This document shows, in pieces, positions 6,536 through 12,916 of a DNA stretch of 15,018 bases (its first letter is position 1; the number at the start of each line of letters is the position of its first letter). The DNA lies in NCBI GenBank assembly GCA_900757655.1, contig CAAEOT010000028.1:1-15018 (forward strand), written 5' to 3'. This stretch comes from an uncultured Oscillospiraceae bacterium (GTDB lineage Bacteria; Bacillota; Clostridia; Oscillospirales; Oscillospiraceae). Below the pieces are notes generated by a model. The model ran no database searches. It saw only the letters and a list, made by a program, of their open reading frames with translations, and was not told the DNA's origin. Made by a program: the position numbers and the translations under genes.

Positions 6536-8449
6536 TTATCTCAACTGGTCGAGCTCTGCCTGCCATACGGCAGCGCAGGCGTCGCTGGGCATGCGCCAGT
6601 CGCCGCGGGGACTGAGCGTGATCGAGCCGATCTTCGGTCCGTCGGGCAGGCAGCTGCGCTTGAACTGCTGTGCAAAAAAGCGGCGGTAGAAATTTTTGAG
6701 CCAGTGCAGCAGCACGTCATCCGGGTACCGGTCGCCAAGCGCGCGGCGCGCCAGCCGGTAGATTTTCGCCGGGCCGAAGCCGAAGCGCAGCACGTAGTAC
6801 AGGTAGAAATCGTGCAGTTCATAGGGTCCGACGAGCGATTCCGTCTGCTGGGCAATCTCGCCGTTTTCGTTTGCCGGCAGCAGTTCGGGGCTGACCGGCG
6901 TGTCGAGGATGTCGAGCAGCACGGCGCGCAGGGCGGCGTTTTCCGTCGCCTCGGCCTCATAGCGCACGATATGGCGCACAAGCGTTTTCGGCACGTCGGC
7001 GTTCACGCCGTACATGCTCATGTGGTCGCCGTTGTAGGTGGCCCAGCCGAGGGCCAGCTCACTCAGGTCGCCGGTGCCGACGACGAGGCCGCCCGTGCGG
7101 TTGGCGAGGTCCATGAGCTCGAGCGTGCGCACGCGCGCCTGGCAGTTTTCATACGTCACGTCGAGCACGGCTTCGTCCTGCCCAATGTCGGCAAAGTGAC
7201 TGTGGACGGTGCGCGCGATCGGGATCTCCTGAAAGGTCACGCCCAGCTCGTCGCAGAGGATCTCGGCGTTCGAGCGCGTGCGGTGCGTCGTGCCGAAGCA
7301 CGGCATCGTCACGGCCAGCACGTCCTGCGTCGGACGGCCGAGCTGCTTCATCGCGCGCACGGCCACGAGCAGGGCGAGGCTGCTGTCCAGCCCGCCGGAG
7401 ATGCCGATGACGGCCGTTTTTGCATGTGCGTGGGCGATGCGTTTGGCCAGCCCGTCGGCCTGCATGGCGAGGATGAGCTCGCAGCGCTCGGCGCGGGCGG
7501 CGCCATCAGCCGGGACGAACGGCGTCGGCGAGACGTGCCGCGTGAGCGGCACTTCCCGGAGCGGAAGATGGAACACGACCGTTTCGTATCCTTCGCTCTC
7601 GGGCCGGAACGTCGTGCTGCGGCAGCGCTCGCTGACCATGCGGCCGAGGTCGAGCTCCGTGCAGGCATAGCCGGTACCGAAGGGCTTCGCCTCTGCCAGC
7701 AGCGCGCCGTTTTCACAGATGAGGTCGTGCGCGGCAAAGACCATGTCGGTCGTGGATTCACCGTGGCCGGCGTCGGCATACAGGTATGTGCACAGCAGCC
7801 GCGCCGACTGTTGGCACACGAGCGCCCGGCGATAATCGGCCTTGCCGATGGTCTCGTCGCTGGCCGAGAGGTTCGCGATCACGGTCGCACCCGCGAGCGC
7901 GTGGTGCGTGCTCGGCGGCAGCGGGGCCCAAAGGTCCTCGCATACCTCGGCCGCGAGGCAAAACTCCGGCATCTCCGCGCAGCGAAACAGCAGCTGCGTG
8001 CCGAACGGCACCTCCTGCCCGGCGAAGTGCAGCGTGCGCACGCCGGCGGGCGCGGGGTTGAACTGCCGCTTTTCATAAAACTCGCCGTAGTTTGGCAGGT
8101 GTGTTTTCGGCACCAGACCCAGCAGCTTCCCATGGCAGACGATGGCGGCGCAGTTATAGAGCTTGCCGTCCACAGCGACCGGCAGACCCACGAGCGCAAC
8201 GAGATCGAGCTCCGCGCTCGCCTCCAGCACGGCGGCGAGCCCCTTGGCCGCGGCGCGCTGGAGCGGCTGCTGGAAAAACAGGTCGCCGCACGTGTAGCCG
8301 GTCAGCCCCAGCTCAGGGAACACCGCCAGCTGCGCGCCATCCGCCGCCGCGCGCTGCATGGCGGCGATGGTCTGCTGCGTGTTGAACGCGCAGTCAGCCA
8401 CGCGCAGCGCGGGCGAGACCGTGCAGGCTTTGAGAAAACCGTGGATCAT
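6536..8449 (-). CDS. nadE: Glutamine-dependent NAD+ synthase
   Basis: A 637-residue two-domain cytoplasmic enzyme that makes NAD+ from nicotinic acid adenine dinucleotide, ATP and glutamine, the last step of NAD synthesis. The N-terminal nitrilase-like glutaminase domain shows the Glu-Lys-Cys triad: Glu46 in FPELGLTGYTCGDLF, Lys115 in PKTHLPNYGEFYE and Cys170 in AAEVCEDLW. The C-terminal synthetase domain has the ATP pyrophosphatase P-loop SGGLDSS starting at residue 351 (preceded by GI), then the family blocks TGDLSELALGW and GPYELHDF. Length is typical for the glutamine-using form. Start ATG (8449-8447) follows AAAGGGTGAT at 8465-8456 with good spacing. It is a single-gene unit with a structured leader and its own likely promoter, ending at a terminator shared with the SDR. 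Confidence 0.97.
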   Translation of the reverse strand: MIHGFLKACTVSPALRVADCAFNTQQTIAAMQRAAADGAQLAVFPELGLTGYTCGDLFFQQPLQRAAAKGLAAVLEASAELDLVALVGLPVAVDGKLYNCAAIVCHGKLLGLVPKTHLPNYGEFYEKRQFNPAPAGVRTLHFAGQEVPFGTQLLFRCAEMPEFCLAAEVCEDLWAPLPPSTHHALAGATVIANLSASDETIGKADYRRALVCQQSARLLCTYLYADAGHGESTTDMVFAAHDLICENGALLAEAKPFGTGYACTELDLGRMVSERCRSTTFRPESEGYETVVFHLPLREVPLTRHVSPTPFVPADGAARAERCELILAMQADGLAKRIAHAHAKTAVIGISGGLDSSLALLVAVRAMKQLGRPTQDVLAVTMPCFGTTHRTRSNAEILCDELGVTFQEIPIARTVHSHFADIGQDEAVLDVTYENCQARVRTLELMDLANRTGGLVVGTGDLSELALGWATYNGDHMSMYGVNADVPKTLVRHIVRYEAEATENAALRAVLLDILDTPVSPELLPANENGEIAQQTESLVGPYELHDFYLYYVLRFGFGPAKIYRLARRALGDRYPDDVLLHWLKNFYRRFFAQQFKRSCLPDGPKIGSITLSPRGDWRMPSDACAAVWQAELDQLR

Positions 8450-8476
8450 GATATTATCACCCTTTCAAAAGACAGA

Positions 8477-8502
8477 CGGCGCAGCAATCCTTGCCTGCGC
8501 CG
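8477..8502 (-). promoter_or_regulatory. Leader hairpin next to the nadE ribosome binding site
   Basis: CGGCGCAG (8477-8484) and CTGCGCCG (8495-8502) form a perfect 8-bp stem with a 10-nt loop. On the nadE message it lies just upstream of TCTGTCTTTTGAAAGGG. A second stem, CGAGG-GGG with CCCCCTCG (8514-8535, one T bulged), sits before it. A stem followed by a U-rich run and then the ribosome binding site is the shape of a leader that could regulate nadE. I do not recognise a named riboswitch or T-box. Confidence 0.4.
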
Positions 8503-8596
8503 CAGATCGGAATCGAGGTGGGCCTTGCCCCCTCGAGCTCCCCCGCTGCTCAGGAATCTGCACAGCGGAAAAACGCCTTTTCTGCAATCGTAATCG

Positions 8597-8631
8597 GCAA
8601 AACCCGGAGCGCAAAGCGCTCCGGGTTTTGC
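8597..8631. terminator. Perfect 16-bp hairpin between nadE and the CMD-cupin operon
   Basis: The arms 8597-8612 and 8616-8631 pair perfectly around an AAA loop, with core CCCGGAGCGC/GCGCTCCGGG and AAAA/TTTT outer pairs. It is the only strong terminator downstream of the leftward operon ending at 8710. It also lies directly downstream of the predicted nadE promoter, so it may double as a 5' structure on the nadE message. Confidence 0.8.
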
Positions 8632-8640
8632 GGATGCTAT

Positions 8641-8670
8641 ATCATACCACGGTTGTAGGGGGAAGAACAA
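8641..8670 (-). promoter_or_regulatory. Predicted nadE promoter with extended -10
   Basis: Read on the minus strand, TATGAT (8646-8641) is a 5/6 match to the -10 box and is preceded by TGG, an extended -10. TTGTTC (8670-8665) is a weak -35 at an 18-bp spacing. The predicted transcript start is about 8634, leaving a leader of some 185 nt before nadE. Confidence 0.5.
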
Positions 8671-8709
8671 GTGGCGGTATGCAGAAAATATGTGCCGGGA
8701 AGCCCAAAT

Positions 8710-9468
8710 TCACGGGTTTTGTGCACAGTCGGCGTCGAGCGCTGCGTATTCCGCGTCCGTGACGGGCTCCAGCCACTCGTTGCTCGTCTCCTCGCCGGGG
8801 CACTCGATGGCGATGTGGCTGAACCAGCAGTCCTTCTGCGCGCCGTGCCAGTGCTTGACCCCGGCCGGGATGGTCACCACGTCGCCGGGATGCAGGGCCT
8901 GCGCGCTCTTGCCCGCCTCCTGATACCAGCCCAGACCGTCCATGCACAGCAGCAGCTGGCCGCCGCCGGACTTCGCGTGATGGATGTGCCAGTTGTTGCG
9001 GCAGGCGGGGGAGAAGGTGACGTTGGCGAGGAAAACGGTCTTGGTGGGGTCTGTCAGCGGGTTGAAGAAGCTCTCGCCGGTGAAGTACTGCGCGTAGGCC
9101 GTGTTCGGCGCGCCGAGGCCGAAGAGACCGCCGTTTGCGTCCGCGCCCTCGTCGGCGTAGACCTCTTTTGCCTGCCGGAAGGCGGCCCAGGCGTTCGGCC
9201 AGCCGGCGTAGAAGGCAAGGTGCGTGAGGATCTCGGCCATTTCGGTCTTGGTCACGCCGTTTTGCTTCGCGGTCGTGAGGTGATAGGTGAGGGAACTGTC
9301 CGTGATGCCCTTGCTGATGAGCGCTGTGATCGTGACGATCGAGCGCAGCTTGAGCGGCAGCTGCCCCTCGCGCGACCAGACCTCGCCGAAGAGCACGTCG
9401 TCGTTGAGCGCGGCAAATTTCGGTGCAAAATCATTCAGGGCATCTCTGCCCGCAGTCTGTTTGACCAT
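8710..9468 (-). CDS. Carboxymuconolactone decarboxylase-cupin fusion protein
   Basis: A 252-residue protein with two domains. Residues of about 10-105 match the carboxymuconolactone decarboxylase (CMD) family (VWSREGQLPLKLRSIVTITALIS, then THLAFYAGWPNAWAAF). The CxxC pair of AhpD-type peroxidase relatives is absent from this domain. Residues of about 140-225 form a cupin barrel: HIHHAKSG (161-168) and HPGDVVTIPAGVKHWHGA, with His161, His163 or His164 and His206/His208 as likely metal ligands. Its ribosome binding site AAGGAGG (9482-9476) overlaps the stop codon of the upstream hydrolase, 12 nt before this start, so translation is coupled. It is the last gene of a three-gene operon with a flavin reductase and a hydrolase, controlled by a MerR regulator. 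A role in reactive-carbonyl or aromatic-derived electrophile handling is plausible, but the reaction is unknown. Confidence 0.88.
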   Translation of the reverse strand: MVKQTAGRDALNDFAPKFAALNDDVLFGEVWSREGQLPLKLRSIVTITALISKGITDSSLTYHLTTAKQNGVTKTEMAEILTHLAFYAGWPNAWAAFRQAKEVYADEGADANGGLFGLGAPNTAYAQYFTGESFFNPLTDPTKTVFLANVTFSPACRNNWHIHHAKSGGGQLLLCMDGLGWYQEAGKSAQALHPGDVVTIPAGVKHWHGAQKDCWFSHIAIECPGEETSNEWLEPVTDAEYAALDADCAQNP

Positions 9469-9480
9469 GATGGGGCCTCC

Positions 9481-10455
9481 TTATTTCAGATACTGATGAT
9501 AGAATGCTTCGATGCGGTCGAACGGGATGATGTCCATTCGGTCGTAGAGATCGGTGTGCACGGCCCCGGGGATGAGCAGCAGCTCCTTGTTGTCGCCCTG
9601 CAGCCGGGCGAAGGCGTCGCGGCTGAAGTAGCACGAGTGCGCCTGGTCGCCGTGGATGACGAGCACGGCGCTGCGGATCTCGTCGGCGTAGGCGAGCAGC
9701 TTTGCGTTGAGCAGCGACAGGGGGGACGTGACGTTCCAGCCGTCGTTGGAGTTGAGGGAACGCGGATGATAGCCGCGCGGGGTCTTGTAATAGTCGTGGT
9801 AGTCCTTGACGAAAAACGGAGCGTCGGCCGGTACGGGATCGACCACACCGCCCGCGCGCTGATACGTGCCGGCTTTGTAGTCAGCGGTGCGCTGCGCATT
9901 GAGCGCCTGACGCAGGGCATAGCGGGCGTCGGGATTGTTGTCGGCGTCGAAGTAGCCGTTGGCGGTCACGCGGGTCATGTCGTACATCGTGGTCGTGACG
10001 GTGGCCTTGATGCGCGTGTCGATGGCGGCGGCGTTGAGCGCCATGCCGCCCCAGCCGCAGATGCCGAGGATGCCGATGCGCTCCGGGTCGACGTCCGCAC
10101 GCACCGACAGAAAATCGACCGCGGCGGAAAAGTCCTCGGTGTTGATGTCGGGCGAGGCGACGTAGCGCGGTGTGCCGCCGCTCTCGCCGGTGTACGACGG
10201 GTCAAAGGCGACGGTCAGGAAGCCGCGTGCGGCGAGCTCCTGTGCATACAGGCCGGAGCTCTGCTCCTTTACCGCGCCGAACGGGCCGCTCACAGCCACG
10301 GCGGCGAGCTTTCCGGCGGCATTTTTCGGCTTGTAGAGATCGGCGGCAAGCTCGATGCCGAAGCGGTTGTGAAACGTGACCTTGCTGTGGTCAACGGCGT
10401 CATTTTGCGGGAAGGTCTTGTCCCATTCCTGCGTGAGGGTCAGGGTGCTGTTCAT
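9481..10455 (-). CDS. Alpha/beta hydrolase with cysteine nucleophile
   Basis: A 324-residue alpha/beta-hydrolase-fold protein resembling the dienelactone hydrolase/YcjY-like and S15-type hydrolases. The nucleophile elbow reads GICGWGG, so the nucleophile is Cys133 rather than Ser, as in dienelactone hydrolase. An Asp in VIHGDQAH (270) and His300 in PGAVHTDLYD complete a likely triad. The strand before the oxyanion region reads AVAVSGPFGAVKEQSS. ATG 10455 is chosen over an upstream in-frame start at 10602, because AGGAGG (10470-10465) is 9 nt before it and the upstream extension is an arginine-rich stretch overlapping the reductase gene. It lies 26 nt after the flavin reductase and 12 nt before the CMD-cupin gene. 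There is no signal peptide, so it is probably cytoplasmic. The substrate is unknown. Confidence 0.87.
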   Translation of the reverse strand: MNSTLTLTQEWDKTFPQNDAVDHSKVTFHNRFGIELAADLYKPKNAAGKLAAVAVSGPFGAVKEQSSGLYAQELAARGFLTVAFDPSYTGESGGTPRYVASPDINTEDFSAAVDFLSVRADVDPERIGILGICGWGGMALNAAAIDTRIKATVTTTMYDMTRVTANGYFDADNNPDARYALRQALNAQRTADYKAGTYQRAGGVVDPVPADAPFFVKDYHDYYKTPRGYHPRSLNSNDGWNVTSPLSLLNAKLLAYADEIRSAVLVIHGDQAHSCYFSRDAFARLQGDNKELLLIPGAVHTDLYDRMDIIPFDRIEAFYHQYLK

Positions 10456-10481
10456 GATTGCATACCTCCTGTGTTGGTTCG

Positions 10482-11024
10482 TTATGCGATGGCCGCGCCC
10501 ATGGCGCGGGCAGCTTCGAGTGCGGGGTGGCCGGCGATGGCGCCCGGCTCTGTCACGCCGCCGGCGAACACTGTTCCGGCGAGACGGCACTTTTCGTAGC
10601 ATGCGATCCAGCCCTCAAGCCCATGGATGGCGCGCTCGTCCGTGTCCGGCTCATCCTCGGTCGCCGAGGCGAGCAGGTAAATGTCGCGAAACGCGTAGTC
10701 CGACGGGAAGAGGGAGTTGGCGCGGTCGAGCATGGTTTTGAGCTGGCCGCTCATCTCATAATAGTAAATGGGTGTGGCGAACACGATCACGTCCGCGTGC
10801 TGCATCTTCTCCGTGATGGCGACGGCATCGTCGTCGATCACGCACCTGCCCAGCGTCTGGCAGGCGAGGCAGCCGCGGCAGAACGCGATGTTCTTGCCGC
10901 GCAGCGAAATGACCTCTACCGCGTGCCCGGCGGCGCGCGCCCCGTCGGCGAAGGCGTTTGCCAGCGCCTCGGAGTTGCTGCTCGCGCGCAGGCTCGCGCT
11001 GAGGATAAGAATGTTTTTGGCCAT
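10482..11024 (-). CDS. NAD(P)H-dependent FMN reductase, iron-sulfur flavoprotein-like
   Basis: A 180-residue flavodoxin-fold protein of the NADPH-dependent FMN reductase superfamily. The FMN phosphate loop is SASLRASSNS (9-18), and TPIYYYEMSGQLKTMLDR forms the second flavin-contact region. Residues 49-61 carry four cysteines spaced CX2CX2CX5C (FCRGCLACQTLGRC), the compact pattern described for archaeal iron-sulfur flavoprotein, where it holds a 4Fe-4S cluster. Many FMN-reductase-like proteins have this pattern without a proven cluster. Start ATG 11024 has AAAGGAG (11040-11034) 9 nt upstream; longer in-frame starts would run over the promoter. It is first in a leftward operon, divergent from merR, and probably supplies electrons to reduce quinones, nitro-compounds or other electrophiles. 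Confidence 0.9.
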   Translation of the reverse strand: MAKNILILSASLRASSNSEALANAFADGARAAGHAVEVISLRGKNIAFCRGCLACQTLGRCVIDDDAVAITEKMQHADVIVFATPIYYYEMSGQLKTMLDRANSLFPSDYAFRDIYLLASATEDEPDTDERAIHGLEGWIACYEKCRLAGTVFAGGVTEPGAIAGHPALEAARAMGAAIA

Positions 11025-11049
11025 ATCGGTCTTCTCCTTTTTGAGCGGC

Positions 11050-11078
11050 TTGACACGGCCGCTGTGATCTGATACCAT
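11050..11078 (+). promoter_or_regulatory. Predicted merR promoter
   Basis: A perfect -35 box TTGACA (11050-11055), a 17-bp spacer and TACCAT (11073-11078, 4/6) preceded by TGA as an extended -10 point towards merR. The predicted start near 11085 places the MerR dyad at 11088-11107 just inside the transcript, suggesting that MerR represses its own gene. Confidence 0.6.
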
Positions 11079-11079
11079 A

Positions 11080-11110
11080 AGCATACAACCTGAAGCTGAC
11101 TTCAGGTCAA
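11080..11110 (-). promoter_or_regulatory. MerR-type operon promoter with 19-bp spacer and dyad operator
   Basis: On the minus strand TTGACC (11110-11105) and TATGCT (11085-11080) are separated by 19 bp (11104-11086), longer than the usual 17. A 20-bp dyad, ACCTGAAG-CTGA-CTTCAGGT (11088-11107), lies across the spacer. An overlong spacer with an internal dyad is the known arrangement for MerR-family activation, where the bound regulator distorts the DNA to realign the two boxes. It drives the flavin reductase, hydrolase and CMD-cupin operon. Confidence 0.8.
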
Positions 11111-11143
11111 GCACTTTTTTGTGATTTTTTTTGAGGTGATCCC

Positions 11144-11584
11144 ATGTATACGATCGGTCAGGTGTCGGAGCGGTTTGATCTGCCGGTCTCCACGCTGCGG
11201 TATTATGATAAGGAGGGCCTGTTCCCGGCGCTCACGCGCACGTCGGGCATCCGCCGCTTCGGCGAGCAGGAGCTCGAGGCGCTGCGCGTAATCGAGTGCC
11301 TCAAGCGCTCGGGGCTGGAAATCAAGGAAATCAAGCAGTTTATGGCCTGGTGCGCGCAGGGGAGCGAGACGTATCCCCAGCGGCACGCGCTCTTTGTGCA
11401 GCAGGCCGAGCGGGTGGAGGCGGAGATCGAGCGCCTGCAGAAGTCTCTGGACATGATCCGCTTCAAGTGCTGGTACTACGAGCAGGCCATGCGCGACGGC
11501 AGCGAGGACCGCGTGCACGCCATGCTGCCGGACCATCTGCCGCCGGACATCCAGCCGATCTATGACCATGCGCACGAAGCGTAA
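11144..11584 (+). CDS. MerR-family transcriptional regulator
   Basis: A 146-residue MerR regulator. The N-terminal winged helix-turn-helix is clear (MYTIGQVSERFDLPVSTLRYY, then KEGLFPALTRTSGIRRF), followed by the hinge and a dimerisation coiled coil at about residues 84-106 (VQQAERVEAEIERLQKSLDM). It has three cysteines: Cys52 in VIECLKRSG, Cys70 in MAWCAQG and Cys109 in RFKCWYY. The position of Cys52 matches the reactive cysteine of the AdhR/NmlR subfamily, which sense aldehydes and other electrophiles; assigning it to that subfamily is my inference. GAGGTGAT (11133-11140) gives a strong start. It faces the flavin reductase operon across a 119-nt gap holding the dyad operator and two opposing promoters, so it most likely controls that operon and itself. 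Confidence 0.93.
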   Translation: MYTIGQVSERFDLPVSTLRYYDKEGLFPALTRTSGIRRFGEQELEALRVIECLKRSGLEIKEIKQFMAWCAQGSETYPQRHALFVQQAERVEAEIERLQKSLDMIRFKCWYYEQAMRDGSEDRVHAMLPDHLPPDIQPIYDHAHEA

Positions 11585-11618
11585 ACATACAGTCAAGATT
11601 CAGAAAGGATGGCGACCC

Positions 11619-12176
11619 ATGAAACAGCGAACGATCCTCTCGACCCTTTTGCTCTGCGCGCTGCTGCTGGCCGGCTGCGGCGCTGCGGCCCAGACCCCGG
11701 ACGCGACGCCCACCCCCGCACCTGAAGCGGCGGCCACGCCGACGCCGACGCCAGACCCGCTGAGCACTCTGCCGTATACGGACGGGCAGCTCTACGCCGC
11801 GGCCTACCTCGGCTATCAGGCCCCGACGGATCTGGATTTCTTCCGGCAGACGTATTTTGGCGGCAGGGAGCTGCCGGTGCACCACATCTCGGACGGGGAC
11901 TTTTATCTCATCATCCCGCGTGACCCGAACGCGACCGTGCGCCTGTACAAAAACGATATGCTCACGCAGACCAGCTCGATCTTTTATGAGCAACCGGACG
12001 GCAGCCCGTTCGTGATCGGCTGCAACGTCAGCGATATTTTTCCGGACGTGACGGTCGAGATCACGGCCTCCGACGGGGAGAAGGTGTCGTTTTCGCCCTT
12101 CATCTCGCTCAAGGACGGCAGTGTGGAGGTCGGCGAGCGCGGCCTGAACATCACACGCATCTCGACTGCGCCCTGA
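11619..12176 (+). CDS. Small secreted lipoprotein, unknown function
   Basis: A 185-residue lipoprotein precursor. A basic N-terminus (MKQR) and hydrophobic core end in the lipobox LLAGC, with Cys20 as the acylated residue, so it should be anchored on the outer face of the membrane. A threonine/proline-rich linker (about residues 26-47, TPTP repeats) leads to a C-terminal domain of some 135 residues. That part has no family I recognise; it contains LPYTDGQLYAAAYLGY and mostly beta-rich sequence ending in NITRISTAP. ATG 11619 is preferred because AAAGGA (11604-11609) precedes it and it begins the signal peptide directly. An upstream in-frame ATG at 11562 lies inside merR. It is 34 nt after merR and probably co-transcribed with it, ending at the strong terminator at 12209-12250. 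Confidence 0.85.
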   Translation: MKQRTILSTLLLCALLLAGCGAAAQTPDATPTPAPEAAATPTPTPDPLSTLPYTDGQLYAAAYLGYQAPTDLDFFRQTYFGGRELPVHHISDGDFYLIIPRDPNATVRLYKNDMLTQTSSIFYEQPDGSPFVIGCNVSDIFPDVTVEITASDGEKVSFSPFISLKDGSVEVGERGLNITRISTAP

Positions 12177-12208
12177 CCGATCGGGAGCGCAGCCCCGGAT
12201 ACAGAACA

Positions 12209-12250
12209 GATCCCCCTTTGTGCAGCCATTATCCTGCACAAAGGGGGATC
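12209..12250 (+). terminator. Strong intrinsic terminator after lipoprotein gene
   Basis: A perfect 17-bp stem (12209-12225 with 12234-12250; arm GATCCCCCTTTGTGCAG) with an 8-nt loop is followed by TTGTTTTT. The T-run is on the + side, so it mainly ends the merR-lipoprotein transcript. It may also slow the convergent isochorismatase transcript. Confidence 0.93.
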
Positions 12251-12267
12251 TTGTTTTTCGCCCGGCT

Positions 12268-12855
12268 TTACCGGTCGCTGCTTTCCGCGAGCGGGAGCTC
12301 CGTGCTTGCACAGACGACGGCGCCCACGCGCTGCATGTCGGCGAGGTTTGCCGCTTGCACGGCATCCGTGACGGACGAGGTGCAGTCCGAGAGCACGACG
12401 GCGTCATAGTCGAGCGAGATCGCGTCGTAGCACGTCGTGCGGATGCAGTTGGGTGTGGTCGTGCCCGCGAGCAGAACGGTCTGCACGCCGAGCCGGCGCA
12501 AAATGAGGTCGAGCTCCGTGTGGAAAAACGCCGAGAACCGCGGCTTGACGAGCACATAGTCCTGCTTTCGGACGGCGAACGCGTCCGGAAACGCGTCCGA
12601 CAGGTGCTCTGCGCAGTCCTCAGAGAGCGGCTTGCCGCCGGCTGCCCACGCGGCCGCGCGCGGCTTTTCCACATCGGAGCCGTCGCTGCGGTAATGCCGC
12701 ACGGCGTAGATGACCGGGATGCCGGCTGCGTGACAGCGGTCGATGAGCGCCGCGCACGCGGGAACGGTCGCCTCTGCGGACGGGATGCACAGCGGGGACG
12801 CGCTGTCGAGAAAGCCCCGCTGCATGTCGATCATGATGAGTGCCTGTTTGGGCAT
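12268..12855 (-). CDS. Isochorismatase-family cysteine hydrolase
   Basis: A 195-residue member of the isochorismatase-like hydrolase family, which includes nicotinamidases, biuret- and ureidoacrylate-type amidohydrolases and true isochorismatases. The catalytic triad is visible: Asp10 in IMIDMQRGF, Lys104 in LVKPRFSAF and Cys137 in GTTTPNCIRTT. The usual cis-peptide region before the Cys reads GTTTPNC, a variant of the common GxxTxxCV. Residue spacing and length are normal. ATG 12855 follows AGGAGG (12869-12864) with 8-nt spacing; the longer in-frame start at 12930 would run through the predicted promoter. Nicotinamidase would suit the nearby nadE, but I do not see the metal-binding Asp-x-His-xx-His pattern of PncA, so another amide substrate is more likely. 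It is transcribed alone, divergent from the TtcA-like gene. Confidence 0.88.
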   Translation of the reverse strand: MPKQALIMIDMQRGFLDSASPLCIPSAEATVPACAALIDRCHAAGIPVIYAVRHYRSDGSDVEKPRAAAWAAGGKPLSEDCAEHLSDAFPDAFAVRKQDYVLVKPRFSAFFHTELDLILRRLGVQTVLLAGTTTPNCIRTTCYDAISLDYDAVVLSDCTSSVTDAVQAANLADMQRVGAVVCASTELPLAESSDR

Positions 12856-12887
12856 GATGCTTGCCTCCTGATGGTTGAGATGGTCCC

Positions 12888-12916
12888 ATGATAGCGCCCC
12901 ACACCGGATTTGGCAA
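12888..12916 (-). promoter_or_regulatory. Predicted isochorismatase-gene promoter
   Basis: On the minus strand TTGCCA (12916-12911), a 17-bp spacer and TATCAT (12893-12888) match the sigma-70 consensus at 5/6 for each box. The predicted start near 12881 leaves a leader of about 26 nt before ATG 12855. The -35 box is the left arm of the palindrome at 12911-12929. Confidence 0.7.

Noticed and set aside
6512..8593. Very long open frame (693 codons) on the + strand opposite nadE
   Set aside because: It is the antisense shadow of nadE in GC-rich DNA. Its translation is low-complexity Arg/Ala/Gly/His without domains, while nadE on the minus strand has full catalytic motifs.
8450..8660. Known riboswitch or T-box in the nadE leader
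   Set aside because: I looked for a T-box sequence and for a named NAD or other riboswitch core and did not recognise one. Only the hairpins are claimed.
8446..8670. Small 74-codon minus-strand frame in the nadE leader
   Set aside because: It overlaps the nadE start, has no SD, runs through the predicted promoter and hairpins, and its sequence is not protein-like. It is better explained as leader RNA.
8671..10599. Long open frame (642 codons) on the + strand opposite the CMD-cupin and hydrolase genes
   Set aside because: It spans two clear minus-strand genes and their junction and has no recognisable domain or ribosome binding site logic, so it is a GC-driven shadow.
11463..12674. 403-codon minus-strand open frame across merR, lipoprotein and isochorismatase regions
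   Set aside because: It crosses a strong terminator and three well-supported genes, and its product is Arg/Ser/Ala-rich noise.
12268..12855. Nicotinamidase (PncA) assignment for the isochorismatase-family protein, tempting because nadE is nearby
   Set aside because: The metal-binding Asp-x-His-xx-His pattern of nicotinamidases is not visible, and the genes are in separate transcription units.
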